From: JANMDR01 sp031376425
GTDB lineage: Bacteria; Pseudomonadota; Gammaproteobacteria; Burkholderiales; Usitatibacteraceae
Direction of reading: 5' to 3'
Assembly (NCBI GenBank): GCA_031376425.1
Contig: JANMDR010000207.1
Location: 1-15,850 of the forward strand
DNA: 15,850 nt
Shown here: positions 1 through 7,900 of the stretch, one piece after another
Layout: each line of letters begins with the position of its first letter
Position numbering within the stretch: position 1 is the first letter of the stretch
Notes under the pieces: model-generated
Seen by the model: the letters and a program-made list of their open reading frames with translations, nothing else
Database searches by the model: none
What the model was told of the DNA's origin: nothing
Translations under genes and position numbers: made by a program

Positions 1-565
1 CTAAATAGACCTCAATAAATGTTTTCCAATTGAAGTTGTACTCAGTGACCTCAGCGCTATCAAATACGTAACCTGAAAAATCCAATTCATTCGCAAATTT
101 AATCTTCGCTAAATCGTTGATCACCGGATGTGTGCCTTCAAACAACAAGCCATTCCAATGGGTAAGCGTTTTTTTGTCTAAATGTAGGCAAGGCTGTTTA
201 TCAAAATGTGGCGCACCTAGCAGCGTGCCGCTGTTGTCATAAGTCCAGCGATGTAGTGGGCAGACGATATTGCCAGACGGTAATTTTCCTGCGCCATTGA
301 GCATCACTGCTTGTCGATGGCGGCAAATATTAGATACACAACGGGTTTCACCGTTTTGATTTACTAGCGCCCATGCACCCGATGTGGCTTCCAGAACGCG
401 ATAGTCGTTAGCCTCTGGCACCATCAAGGTGTGCCCAACATAATTGGGACCGACGGTGAATAGGCGCGACTGTTCCTGCGCATAAATGGCAGGATCAAAA
501 TACCAAGAAATCGGCAGCTGTGGAGATGAAGCGGCGAGTTGCAGTTCGCCCAATAAGTTGGACAT
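1..565 (-). CDS. Rieske-type ring-hydroxylating oxygenase alpha subunit (partial, 5' part)
   Basis: This is the N-terminal 188 codons of a Rieske non-haem iron oxygenase large subunit; the gene continues past base 1. Such subunits take electrons through a [2Fe-2S] cluster to a mononuclear iron centre that hydroxylates or demethylates small organic substrates. Both Rieske ligand pairs are visible: Cys81-Arg-His83 and Cys102-Pro-Leu-His105, separated by 18 residues, inside CRHRQ and CPLHRWTYD. The catalytic domain with its 2-His-1-carboxylate iron site lies outside the window, so the substrate cannot be named. The ATG at 565 follows a strong GGAGG Shine-Dalgarno (577-573 on the minus strand). 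The family includes choline/glycine-betaine monooxygenase-like and aromatic dioxygenase-like members. The gene lies downstream of kynBU-nadA on the same strand, but a toxin-antitoxin pair and a 320-bp spacer intervene, so co-regulation is not established. Confidence 0.9.
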   Translation of the reverse strand, partial: MSNLLGELQLAASSPQLPISWYFDPAIYAQEQSRLFTVGPNYVGHTLMVPEANDYRVLEATSGAWALVNQNGETRCVSNICRHRQAVMLNGAGKLPSGNIVCPLHRWTYDNSGTLLGAPHFDKQPCLHLDKKTLTHWNGLLFEGTHPVINDLAKIKFANELDFSGYVFDSAEVTEYNFNWKTFIEVYL

Positions 566-591
566 AGTCCTTACCTCCAATGAATCCGTCG

Positions 592-608
592 TTTTTAGAG
601 ACTAAAAA
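592..608. promoter_or_regulatory. 7-bp inverted repeat upstream of the Rieske gene (possible operator)
   Basis: TTTTTAG (592-598) and CTAAAAA (602-608) form a perfect palindrome with a 3-bp AGA spacer. It sits 27-43 bp upstream of the Rieske ATG, in the right position for an operator near the promoter or in the early 5' untranslated region. The AT-rich arms without a following T-run on the minus strand make a terminator unlikely. The binding protein is unknown. Confidence 0.35.
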
Positions 609-813
609 GTGAATCAACCAAAGTAAAAACAACACCCGGGCGATGAGTTTGTTAGCTTTTAACTCTACAGACTCCTTCCCGTAAAACGAATTCCCAAGCG
701 GGAACCCACGAAATGGATAAGGCATAGTTTGCCTGAAAACGGCGGTTTTTACAAGGTACGCACGGTTTTAGGTGGCGAATTAACCCTTGAAGTCCTTTGT
801 GATCGCTACGTCA

Positions 814-869
814 CTTCGTAAAACTGGCACAAGCGTAGCAACGTACATCGGGTCAGTTGGTTTACGAAG
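814..869. repeat. Imperfect inverted repeat downstream of the toxin gene
   Basis: CTTCGTAAAACTG (814-826) pairs with CAGTT-GGT-TTACGAAG (854-869): 13 complementary bases interrupted by a 3-nt insertion. A second 6-bp pair, GCTACG (804-809) with CGTAGC (833-838), crosses it. The outer repeat starts 17 bp after the toxin stop on the minus strand. It is not followed by a U-tract, so it is not a classical terminator. It could be an RNA 3'-end structure or a remnant of a mobile repeat. Confidence 0.4.
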
Positions 870-885
870 ACACCCCATCTGCATT

Positions 886-1326
886 TTAGCGACGTGGTTC
901 ATTGGCGAGATCAAAACGAAGCTGTTTATCATGCTTAATGGCTAGCAAGTAAATATCGGCCAACGCTTGCGAGGCGGGTGTGACGACGGCATACAAAATC
1001 ACGTAGTTTGGGATCAAAAATTCACGAAACGAGACTACCGCATTGGTAACCTTCATCTGAGCGCTAAGCTGATCGTAAACTAACTGGACATCCGGAGAAT
1101 TAACGTGGCGTTGAGAAAACAAATGACCTATAAAAGGATGGCGACGTAAACTATTGATCACAGTATCTTCAAGCGTATTGAGTAGTCTATCGTAACCGTC
1201 AGTCCAGTTATTTTCCACCCAAAAAATTTCGATACTCTGTAAGTTAGCCTCGAAGTTAGCCGTGGCGTGGATTTGTAACACATTGACGGCGGTAATATCC
1301 AGCGCGTCTTGCTCATATTGCGTCAT
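886..1326 (-). CDS. RelE/ParE-superfamily toxin of a type II toxin-antitoxin pair
   Basis: A 146-residue protein whose central and C-terminal part has the RelE/ParE pattern: an N-terminal helical hairpin (about residues 25-60, FEANLQSIEIFW then LLNTLEDTVINSLRRHP), then strand-rich FREFLIPNYVILYAVV and a final IYLLAIKHDKQLRFD. Family members are ribosome-dependent mRNA interferases or gyrase poisons; the sequence does not say which. At 146 residues it is longer than the usual 85-105; about 20 residues at the N-terminus lie outside the recognisable fold. An in-frame GTG at codon 15 (1284) could be the true start. The ATG at 1326 directly abuts the antitoxin stop (TAA-ATG), which suggests translational coupling. 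The family call rests on pattern and context, so moderate confidence is appropriate. Confidence 0.75.
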   Translation of the reverse strand: MTQYEQDALDITAVNVLQIHATANFEANLQSIEIFWVENNWTDGYDRLLNTLEDTVINSLRRHPFIGHLFSQRHVNSPDVQLVYDQLSAQMKVTNAVVSFREFLIPNYVILYAVVTPASQALADIYLLAIKHDKQLRFDLANEPRR

Positions 1327-1632
1327 TTATGAAGCGTTATTTTGATGATGGCGTTTATTTTTTAGGGCAGTAAGCATGGTTTTAGCGTCGCCTGTACGTC
1401 CCGCTTGAACATCAGCCCAACCAATTTGCGCCTCGCGTAACAAGCTTAGTGCAATATTGTCTGCCTCTAGCCGGTGATAGTGCGCTAGCTGTTTTGTACT
1501 AATGAGCGCCACCGCAGGCTCGCCATTTTTTGTAATAATCTTTTCAGCGCCGTTTTCTACTTCGATTACCAACTCTGATAAATTAGTTCTAGCGCGAGAG
1601 AACGAAACGATATTATTGATGGCAATAGACAT
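1327..1632 (-). CDS. Phd/YefM-family antitoxin
   Basis: A 101-residue antitoxin of the Phd/YefM fold. The typical N-terminal DNA-binding and dimerisation segment is present: VSFSRARTNLSELVIEVENG followed by EKIITKNGEPAVALIS (about residues 9-46). A charged, probably disordered C-terminal tail (residues 60-101) would wrap the toxin. Antitoxins of this family neutralise the partner and, with it, repress their own promoter. The palindrome with a TGTACA core immediately upstream supports that model. The ATG at 1632 has AAGG 8 nt upstream. The toxin begins at the very next base after the TAA stop, so the pair is transcribed as antitoxin then toxin, the usual order. Confidence 0.9.
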   Translation of the reverse strand: MSIAINNIVSFSRARTNLSELVIEVENGAEKIITKNGEPAVALISTKQLAHYHRLEADNIALSLLREAQIGWADVQAGRTGDAKTMLTALKNKRHHQNNAS

Positions 1633-1647
1633 AGGGATAACCTTAAA

Positions 1648-1677
1648 TGTACATAATAATACGCATTATAACGTACA
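1648..1677 (-). promoter_or_regulatory. Toxin-antitoxin promoter and YefM-like operator
   Basis: A 30-bp imperfect palindrome (24 of 30 positions symmetric) begins with TGTACA at 1648-1653 and ends with GTACA at 1673-1677. TGTACA is the known core of YefM-YoeB operators in E. coli. A consensus TATAAT -10 element for the minus strand (1670-1665) lies inside the palindrome, so a bound antitoxin would block RNA polymerase. No good -35 is visible at 16-18 bp. The operator ends 8 bp before the nadA stop, so the pair has its own promoter right at the 3' end of nadA. Confidence 0.7.
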
Positions 1678-1685
1678 TTAAAAAC

Positions 1686-2834
1686 CTAAGCTGGCCCCAC
1701 GCCCCCATGTTTTTCCGGCGTAAGCACACCGCGCTCACGCATCGGGTTTTGAATTTGCCCTTGCGTTAGATTTACAGTTTTAGCAAAATCCAACATGCGA
1801 TCAATGGATTTCTTCGCTTGCACACCAAGTGCGGCATCAATCACAATTTCATTCTTGCCTGTTTCCAACACTTGAGCCAAATTAGCTAGGCCGTTCATCG
1901 CCATCCACGGGCAGGCAGCGCAGCTTTTGCATGTGGCACCGCTGCCAGCAGTGGGCGCTTCCATGATAATTTTGCCGGGCGCTGCACTGCGAATTTTATG
2001 AAAAATACCTTTATCGGTGGCAACGATAAATTCCTTGGCATCCATCGTTTGCGCTGCACGAATAATTTGCGTCGTACTACCGACTAAATCGGCAATAGCG
2101 ACGACTGCGGCGGGGCTTTCGGGATGTACTAAAATTTTTGCATCTGGATATTGCGCACGCATTTGTATTAAGGCGTCGGCCTTAAACTCATCGTGAACGA
2201 TACAGCTGCCTTGCCACAGCAGCATATCGGCACCTGTTTGCGCTTGAATATAGCCACCTAAATGTTTGTCCGGTGCCCAAATAATTTTTTTACCTTGCGC
2301 GTGTAAGTGCTCCACTATTTTTAAACCAATCGATGACGTTACCATCCAATCTGCGCGGGCTTTTACGGCCGCGCTGGTGTTGGCGTACACCACCACGGTG
2401 CGGTCAGGATGGGCATCACAAAACGCGCTAAATTCATCGGGGGGGCAACCTAAATCCAGCGAGCATTCAGCCTCCAGTTCAGGCATTAAAATGCGCTTTT
2501 CTGGGTTTAGAATTTTCGCGGTTTCACCCATAAACCGAACTCCTGCAACAACGACTGTGGTTGCAGAATGGTCGCGGCCAAAGCGCGCCATTTCTAGCGA
2601 ATCTGAGACGCAACCGCCGGTGGCTTCAGCAAGGTCTTGCAAATCCGGATGCACATAATAATGGGCAACGAGCACCGCATTTTGTGCTTTTAACATGGCG
2701 GCAATTTTTGTCTTTAACGCGGCTTTATCGTCGCGAGAGGGTTCTTGCGCAATTTTCGCCCATGCGTATTGCACGGTATTAATGCCTTTTTTCGGTAGGT
2801 CGTATTCCACTCGGGTCGGTATTATTGCGTTCAT
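1686..2834 (-). CDS. nadA: Quinolinate synthase NadA
   Basis: NadA condenses iminoaspartate with dihydroxyacetone phosphate to quinolinate, the second step of de novo NAD synthesis from aspartate. The protein has 382 residues from the ATG at 2834. All [4Fe-4S] ligands are visible: Cys124 (LEAECSLDLGC), Cys211 (GSCIVHDEF) and Cys308 in the C-x2-C-x2-CPWMAMN motif. These lie a constant 11 residues after E. coli Cys113, Cys200 and Cys297, which supports the chosen start. An upstream ATG at 2903 would add 23 residues inside kynU and is less likely. E. coli NadA has 347 residues; the extra length is N- and C-terminal, as in other long NadA proteins. It lies 28 nt after kynU, so it is probably co-transcribed with kynBU. 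No nadB or nadC is in the window. Confidence 0.96.
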   Translation of the reverse strand: MNAIIPTRVEYDLPKKGINTVQYAWAKIAQEPSRDDKAALKTKIAAMLKAQNAVLVAHYYVHPDLQDLAEATGGCVSDSLEMARFGRDHSATTVVVAGVRFMGETAKILNPEKRILMPELEAECSLDLGCPPDEFSAFCDAHPDRTVVVYANTSAAVKARADWMVTSSIGLKIVEHLHAQGKKIIWAPDKHLGGYIQAQTGADMLLWQGSCIVHDEFKADALIQMRAQYPDAKILVHPESPAAVVAIADLVGSTTQIIRAAQTMDAKEFIVATDKGIFHKIRSAAPGKIIMEAPTAGSGATCKSCAACPWMAMNGLANLAQVLETGKNEIVIDAALGVQAKKSIDRMLDFAKTVNLTQGQIQNPMRERGVLTPEKHGGVGPA

Positions 2835-2862
2835 GATTTTGCTCAAGGTTATGATTCGAAAA

Positions 2863-4131
2863 TTATGGCACAACGGCGCGTTGATTAAATTCCGGTGCCT
2901 CATAGGCCCGGCTTGCCATGATATCTTTCAAAATGTCTACCGCGTCCCACACATCGACAAAGCGCGTATAGAGGGGGGTGAAGCCAAACCGTAATAGGTT
3001 CGGCTCGCGAAAATCACCAATTACACCGCGCGCTATCAGCGCTTGCATAATGGCGTAGCCGTGTTCGTGTGCATAGCTTAAATGGCTGCCACGTAATTCG
3101 CTAGTGAGAGGCGAAAACAAGCTGAACTGATATTGTTCGCATAATGGTTCCATGTATTGCAAAAACAGCGCCGATAATGCCAATGATTTTTCGCGCACCT
3201 GTTGCATATCGATATCTGCAAAGGTATCGACACCGCATTCTAATGCGGCCATCGATAGCACCGGCGGCGTACCGCACAGTAAGCGTACAGCATCGGCTGC
3301 AGGAGTAAATTGTGCGTCAAAAGCGAAGGGCTTGGCGTGAGCAAACCAGCCTTGAATTGTGATGGGAAATTGCGCATGCAATTGCTGTGCAATATAAGCA
3401 AACGCGGGTGCACCGGGCCCACCGTTTAAATACTTGTAACCACAACCAACTGCTAGTTTTGCGCCATCAGCGTTCAGGTGAATTGGCACAGCACCCGCGC
3501 TGTGCGCGAGATCCCACAAAATTACCGTGCCAGCAGCCTGCGCTTTGGCATTTAATGCTGCCATATTGTGTAGCTGACCGCTGCGGTAATCTACCTGCGT
3601 GAGCATGACGATGGCGGTGGAGGCATTGATTTGCGCCTCTAATTGCGCCGCATGATCTACAAATTTAATTTCAAAGCGTTGTGTACGATCAGCGCGATAG
3701 GCAAAAAGTTTAGTAATACCGTCGGCAATATACATATCGGTCGGGAAATTGCCGCGCTCGCACAGAATAAAACGTCGTGTTGAGTCACCTTTTATTTGCA
3801 CATCTTGTAGCCAACCGGCAAGCAGCTTAAATAAATTTACCGAGGTTGAATCAGTTGCCACAATCTCATTACTTTGCGCACCAAGCAGCGCGGCAATTTT
3901 GCCACCAATACGCTGTGGCATGGTCACCCAATTATGGGAATTCCATGATCGTATTAAATCATTACCCCATTGCTGTGTTGCTACGGCTTGTAGCACAGTT
4001 GGTGCTGCTTTCGGCATGGCACCTAATGAATTGCCATCTAAATAAATGGTGTTATTGGGCAGGCTAAACCGATCACGGGCGTGAGCCAGCGGGTCTGCTA
4101 AATCACGCGCAAGACATTCAGCGCGACTCAT
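2863..4131 (-). CDS. kynU: Kynureninase KynU
   Basis: A PLP-dependent hydrolase that cleaves L-kynurenine to anthranilate and L-alanine (or 3-hydroxykynurenine to 3-hydroxyanthranilate). The 422 residues match the family's usual 410-420. Visible landmarks are the N-terminal IYLDGNSLGAMP (29-40), DLAHSAGAVP (207-216; the Asp contacts the PLP ring nitrogen) and GYKYLNGGPGAPAFAY with Lys233 as the Schiff-base lysine. The ATG at 4131 overlaps the kynB stop by 4 nt (ATGA), which is typical of translationally coupled operon genes. Its role is the second step of tryptophan catabolism after KynB. KynA, the first enzyme, must be encoded elsewhere. Confidence 0.96.
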   Translation of the reverse strand: MSRAECLARDLADPLAHARDRFSLPNNTIYLDGNSLGAMPKAAPTVLQAVATQQWGNDLIRSWNSHNWVTMPQRIGGKIAALLGAQSNEIVATDSTSVNLFKLLAGWLQDVQIKGDSTRRFILCERGNFPTDMYIADGITKLFAYRADRTQRFEIKFVDHAAQLEAQINASTAIVMLTQVDYRSGQLHNMAALNAKAQAAGTVILWDLAHSAGAVPIHLNADGAKLAVGCGYKYLNGGPGAPAFAYIAQQLHAQFPITIQGWFAHAKPFAFDAQFTPAADAVRLLCGTPPVLSMAALECGVDTFADIDMQQVREKSLALSALFLQYMEPLCEQYQFSLFSPLTSELRGSHLSYAHEHGYAIMQALIARGVIGDFREPNLLRFGFTPLYTRFVDVWDAVDILKDIMASRAYEAPEFNQRAVVP

Positions 4132-4775
4132 GATAATGCCCGCAAAATCGCACGCACTGGCGAAGCATCTAGGTTCGCAAATTTCAAAGGTAGCGCAATC
4201 AATTCATAATCTCCTTCAGGAACATTATCTAATACCAAGCCTTCCAATATTGCCATATTGTTTGCCGCCACAACCCGGTGTGCGGCCATTGTTTTAGATT
4301 CCTGTGCGTCAAGTGAAGGGGTATCCACGCCAATCAGTTTGACCATAAGTGTCGCTAAATGTGCAATTAAGGCGGGGTCAATCGCGCGAAAACTGTTATC
4401 CCAAAGGTTTTGTGGAGCGGCAAAGTAGGTACGCAGCAAAATCCTTGGTGGCGTATTTACCAGCTTGCTTTCAACATTTGCAATGGTGATAAGGCTGCCT
4501 TGGCATTGTGACACATCAATCACGCGGCAATGCCCTAAATACGGGCTTAACGGTACATCGGCAATGGCACAGCCGTTGGCATCATAGTGTGAGGGTGCAT
4601 CGGCATGGGTAGCGGTGTGGGTGCTCATAGTCAGGCGCGATACGGTGACGGGGCAGTCGGCGCTCATTTGCCATGTCGTAGCACTTGAAAATGGGGTGTC
4701 CCCAGGCCATACCGGCGTGATGGTTGAAATGGTTTGACTGATATCCCAAATAGGGGGTGGTGTAGTTTTATTCAA
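4128..4775 (-). CDS. kynB: Kynurenine formamidase KynB (TTG start)
   Basis: A cyclase-family metal-dependent arylformamidase that hydrolyses N-formyl-L-kynurenine to kynurenine and formate. It has 215 residues. The binuclear metal-site motif reads STHTATHADAPSH (His53, His57, Asp59, with His63 nearby), and the later His166 and Glu178 (AAHR; ILEGLVL) complete the usual ligand set. The N-terminal WDISQTI and PVWPGDTPF blocks are standard. The start is a TTG at 4775: no in-frame ATG lies upstream, and the next ATG (codon 37) would delete the conserved WDIS and PGDTPF blocks. It overlaps kynU by 4 nt and is the first gene of the kynBU-nadA operon. Confidence 0.95.
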   Translation of the reverse strand: MNKTTPPPIWDISQTISTITPVWPGDTPFSSATTWQMSADCPVTVSRLTMSTHTATHADAPSHYDANGCAIADVPLSPYLGHCRVIDVSQCQGSLITIANVESKLVNTPPRILLRTYFAAPQNLWDNSFRAIDPALIAHLATLMVKLIGVDTPSLDAQESKTMAAHRVVAANNMAILEGLVLDNVPEGDYELIALPLKFANLDASPVRAILRALS

Positions 4776-4913
4776 AATGCAAACACTTTATTTTGGCAAT
4801 ACTTCGTATTATCTCATCCACAGACAAATAGCTTGAGGTCAGGATGATAAAATGTGGTTTTCTGTATTAACTGCCGCGTTCATTGGGCGCTACCTTCTGC
4901 GAATATTATAGCT
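4776..4913. promoter_or_regulatory. Divergent control region between kynB and dnaE
   Basis: This 138-bp spacer separates the outward-facing kynB and dnaE. Overlapping -10-like hexamers occur on the two strands (TATTAT at 4807-4812 plus; GATAAT at 4813-4808 minus), but neither has a good -35. A perfect palindrome, AATAC-TTC-GTATT (4798-4810), overlaps both and could be an operator. The plus side also carries an AGGA ribosome-binding site and a short reading frame (4852-4911). Promoter assignment is tentative. Confidence 0.4.
4852..4911 (+). CDS. Possible 19-codon leader ORF ahead of dnaE
   Basis: ATG at 4852 opens a 19-residue hydrophobic frame (begins MWFSVLTAAFIG, ends RYLLRIL) that stops with TAG at 4909-4911, two bases before the dnaE ATG. 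It has a good ribosome-binding site, AGGA at 4841-4844, 7 nt before its ATG, whereas the dnaE ATG has no recognisable Shine-Dalgarno. If translated, ribosomes finishing it could restart on dnaE. An alternative reading is that the same AGGA serves a GTG at 4854 in the dnaE frame. Only the layout is observed; translation is inferred. Confidence 0.3.
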   Translation: MWFSVLTAAFIGRYLLRIL

Positions 4914-7900
4914 ATGACCCAAGACGTTCTGTCCCCAAGTGTGCCTTTTGTTCATTTGCGCATGCACACTGAATATTCGGTTAATGATTCTATCGTGCGC
5001 CACGATGATGCTATTGCCGCTGCGGTACGCGAAAATATGCCAGCGCTGGGTATAAGTGACGCCGCCAATTTATTTGGAGCGGTAAAGTTTTACTCAGCCG
5101 CACGTAAAGCGGGTGTGCAACCTATTATTGGTTGCGATTGCGTGATTGAAAAAAGCACAGCAAATGCGGGTAAAAATAAACCGAGTCAAGACGACGCTAC
5201 GCGCTTAATGTTAGTATGTAGAAACAAGGCGGGCTTTTTGAATTTATCGCGATTGCTATCTCGCGCCTACACCGAAAATTTATGGCGCGGCAAGCCGCAA
5301 ATTAAGCGCGAATGGCTCACTGGCGAAGCTACAGAAGGCTTAATCGCCTTATCTGGCGCCCATCTTGGCGATATTGCACAGGCAATAGAGCGCGATGAAA
5401 TAGATGCGGCGATGGCAATCGCAAAGCAATGGGCACTTGATTTTCCTGATGCGTTCTATATTGAGTTGCAACGCATAGAAGGCAATAAGCAAGAAAGTTA
5501 TATCAACGCCGCCTGCTACATTGCGGGGCAGCTAAATTTGCCCGTGGTGGCCACCCATCCCATTCAGTTTATGATGCCTGAGGATTTTACGGCGCACGAG
5601 GCACGTGTGTGTATTGCGCGTGGCGAAGTGTTGGGGGACCCGCGCCGCAGTAAAGACTTTGCACCCACACAATACTTTTATACCAGTGCGCAAATGCAGG
5701 CACTGTTTGCTGATATACCCTCGGCACTACTTAACAGCGTAGAAATAGCCAAACGCTGCAACTTCAAAGAAATTTTAAGTAAGCCACAGCTACCCCCGTT
5801 TCCTACACCTAATGGCGAGACAGCCGATGAATTTTTGCTCACACAATCCAAGGTCGGTTTAGAGGCGCGGCTGGCAATGCTGTTTCCTGATGTTGCCAAG
5901 CGTGATGAGGTACGGCCACGATATTTAACGCGCTTGGAGTTTGAAGCAAGCACCATTTCACGTATGGGCTTTCCCGGCTATTTTTTGATTGTGGCCGATT
6001 TTATTGGCTGGGCAAAGAAGAATGGTGTGCCGGTGGGCCCAGGTCGAGGATCGGGCGCGGGGTCGCTCGTGGCCTATAGTTTGGGTATTACCGATTTAGA
6101 TCCTTTGCATTACGATTTGCTGTTTGAACGCTTTCTAAATCCACAACGCGTTTCCATGCCCGACTTCGATATCGACTTCTGTCAAGAAGGCCGTGAACGC
6201 GTGATTGAATACGTAAAGCAACGCTATGGTGCGCGTTCAGTTTCGCAAATTTCCACATTCGGCACCATGGCCGCAAAGGCGGTAATTCGCGACGTTGGCC
6301 GTGTGTTGGGAATGGGTTATAACTATGTCGATAGTATTGCTAAACTGATTCCTAATCAGCTTGGTATTACCTTGCCTGAAGCCATCAAAGCCGAGCCCCA
6401 GTTTAATGAACGGCGCGACGCTGAAGAAGAAGTAGCACAACTTTTAACGCTCGCCCTCAAGCTTGAGGGCTTGGTGCGTAACGTCGGCACCCACGCCGGT
6501 GGTGTGCTCATCGCGCCTGGCCCACTCACGGATTTTACCCCCTTGTATGTAGCTGAAAAAACCGAAGGCGTCGTCAGTCAGTTTGATAAAGACGATGTGG
6601 AAGCCGCAGGCTTGGTGAAATTTGACTTACTGGGATTAACCACACTCACCATTTTAGAAGAGAGTAATGCGCTTATTCGGCGGCGCAGTTACGACACCTC
6701 AAAAACTGAATTTGATATCGCCAATATTCCACTCAATGACGCAAAATCATATGAGATTTTTACCAAAGGCAACACCGTCGCTATTTTCCAGTTTGAATCG
6801 AAAGGCATGCGCGACTTAATCGTGAAAGCCAAGCCCACAAGTGTGGATGACTTAACCGCACTTAACGCTTTGTATCGCCCAGGGCCGATGGATCTTATTC
6901 CCGATTACATCAAACGTAAAACGGGAGTAGAACCGATTAAATATCCTGACCCGCGTATTGAACCCATATTGTCACCCACCTGCGGCATCATGGTTTATCA
7001 AGAACAGGTGATGCAAATAGCGCAGGTGATTGGCGGCTATTCTCTGGGTGATGCTGATCTATTGCGCCGCGCCATGGGTAAGAAAAAGAAGGAAGAAATG
7101 GAGCAGCAACGTAGCGTCTTCGTTGCCGGTGCTACCAAAAATCAAGTAAGCGCAAAAGTGGCGACCGAGCTTTTTGACTTCATGGAAAAATTTGCGGGCT
7201 ATGGTTTTAATAAATCGCATTCTGCGGCCTATTCAGTTTTGGCTTACCAAACGGCATACTTAAAAACCTATTTCCCGTCTGAATTTATGGCGGCTAATAT
7301 GTCTTGTGTGATGGACTACACCGATAAAGTAATGCCACTGGTTGATGACTGTAAAAACAACGGCATCACCGTGTTGGCACCCGACATTAATACTGGTACT
7401 GTGCGCTTTGAGCCAACCGACGCCACCACAATTCGTTATGGCCTAGGTGCGGTAAAAGGCACAGGGCGCATGGCTATTGAAAATATTGAAATTGCGCGCA
7501 AAAAGGATGGGCCTTTTAAAAGTTTGCTTGATTTCGTAAAACGGATTGATCGTCACACCGTGAATCGGCGTGCAGTGGAAGCGCTGATTCGCTGCGGTGC
7601 GTTTGATGGCATGGAGCCCAATCGTGCGGCCTTGCTGGCTACTTTGCCCGATGCTGTCGCCACCGCTGAAATGGCCGAGCGTAATGCGCAGCAAGTGAGT
7701 TTATTCGATGATTCGACGCCAGAAGCGGGTGGCGAGTGTGAGTTAGCCAATGTACCAATGTGGAGCGAGCGCGAACGCTTAAACAATGAAAAGCAGGCGC
7801 TCGGATTCTATTTATCTGGCCACCCATTTAACGCCTACGCCCGTGAAGTGCGGCAATTTGTACGCACACCGCTGGACGAACTTGTTCCCAGCCCTAATTT

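Larger units (their letters stand above)
566..885. other. Gene-free spacer between the toxin gene and the Rieske gene
   Basis: No convincing coding region lies here. A 76-codon minus-strand frame (725-495) overlaps the Rieske gene in another frame and has no recognisable motif. The spacer carries two inverted repeats, one near the Rieske start (592-608) and one just downstream of the toxin stop (814-869). It must contain the Rieske promoter unless that gene is read through from the toxin, but I could not identify a good -35/-10 pair. Confidence 0.5.

Noticed and set aside
495..725. Minus-strand 76-codon frame overlapping the Rieske gene start
   Set aside because: It overlaps the well-supported Rieske gene in another frame and shows no motif; the Rieske start has a strong Shine-Dalgarno.
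740..785. Possible group II intron domain V (AAAACGGCGG ... CGCACGGTTTT)
   Set aside because: The arms do not pair beyond five bases, the catalytic AGC triad and tetraloop are missing, and there is no reverse transcriptase frame nearby.
2835..2903. N-terminal extension of NadA to the ATG at 2903
   Set aside because: It would overlap kynU by 41 nt and adds 23 residues without family similarity; the ATG at 2834 aligns the cysteine ligands with E. coli NadA at a constant offset.
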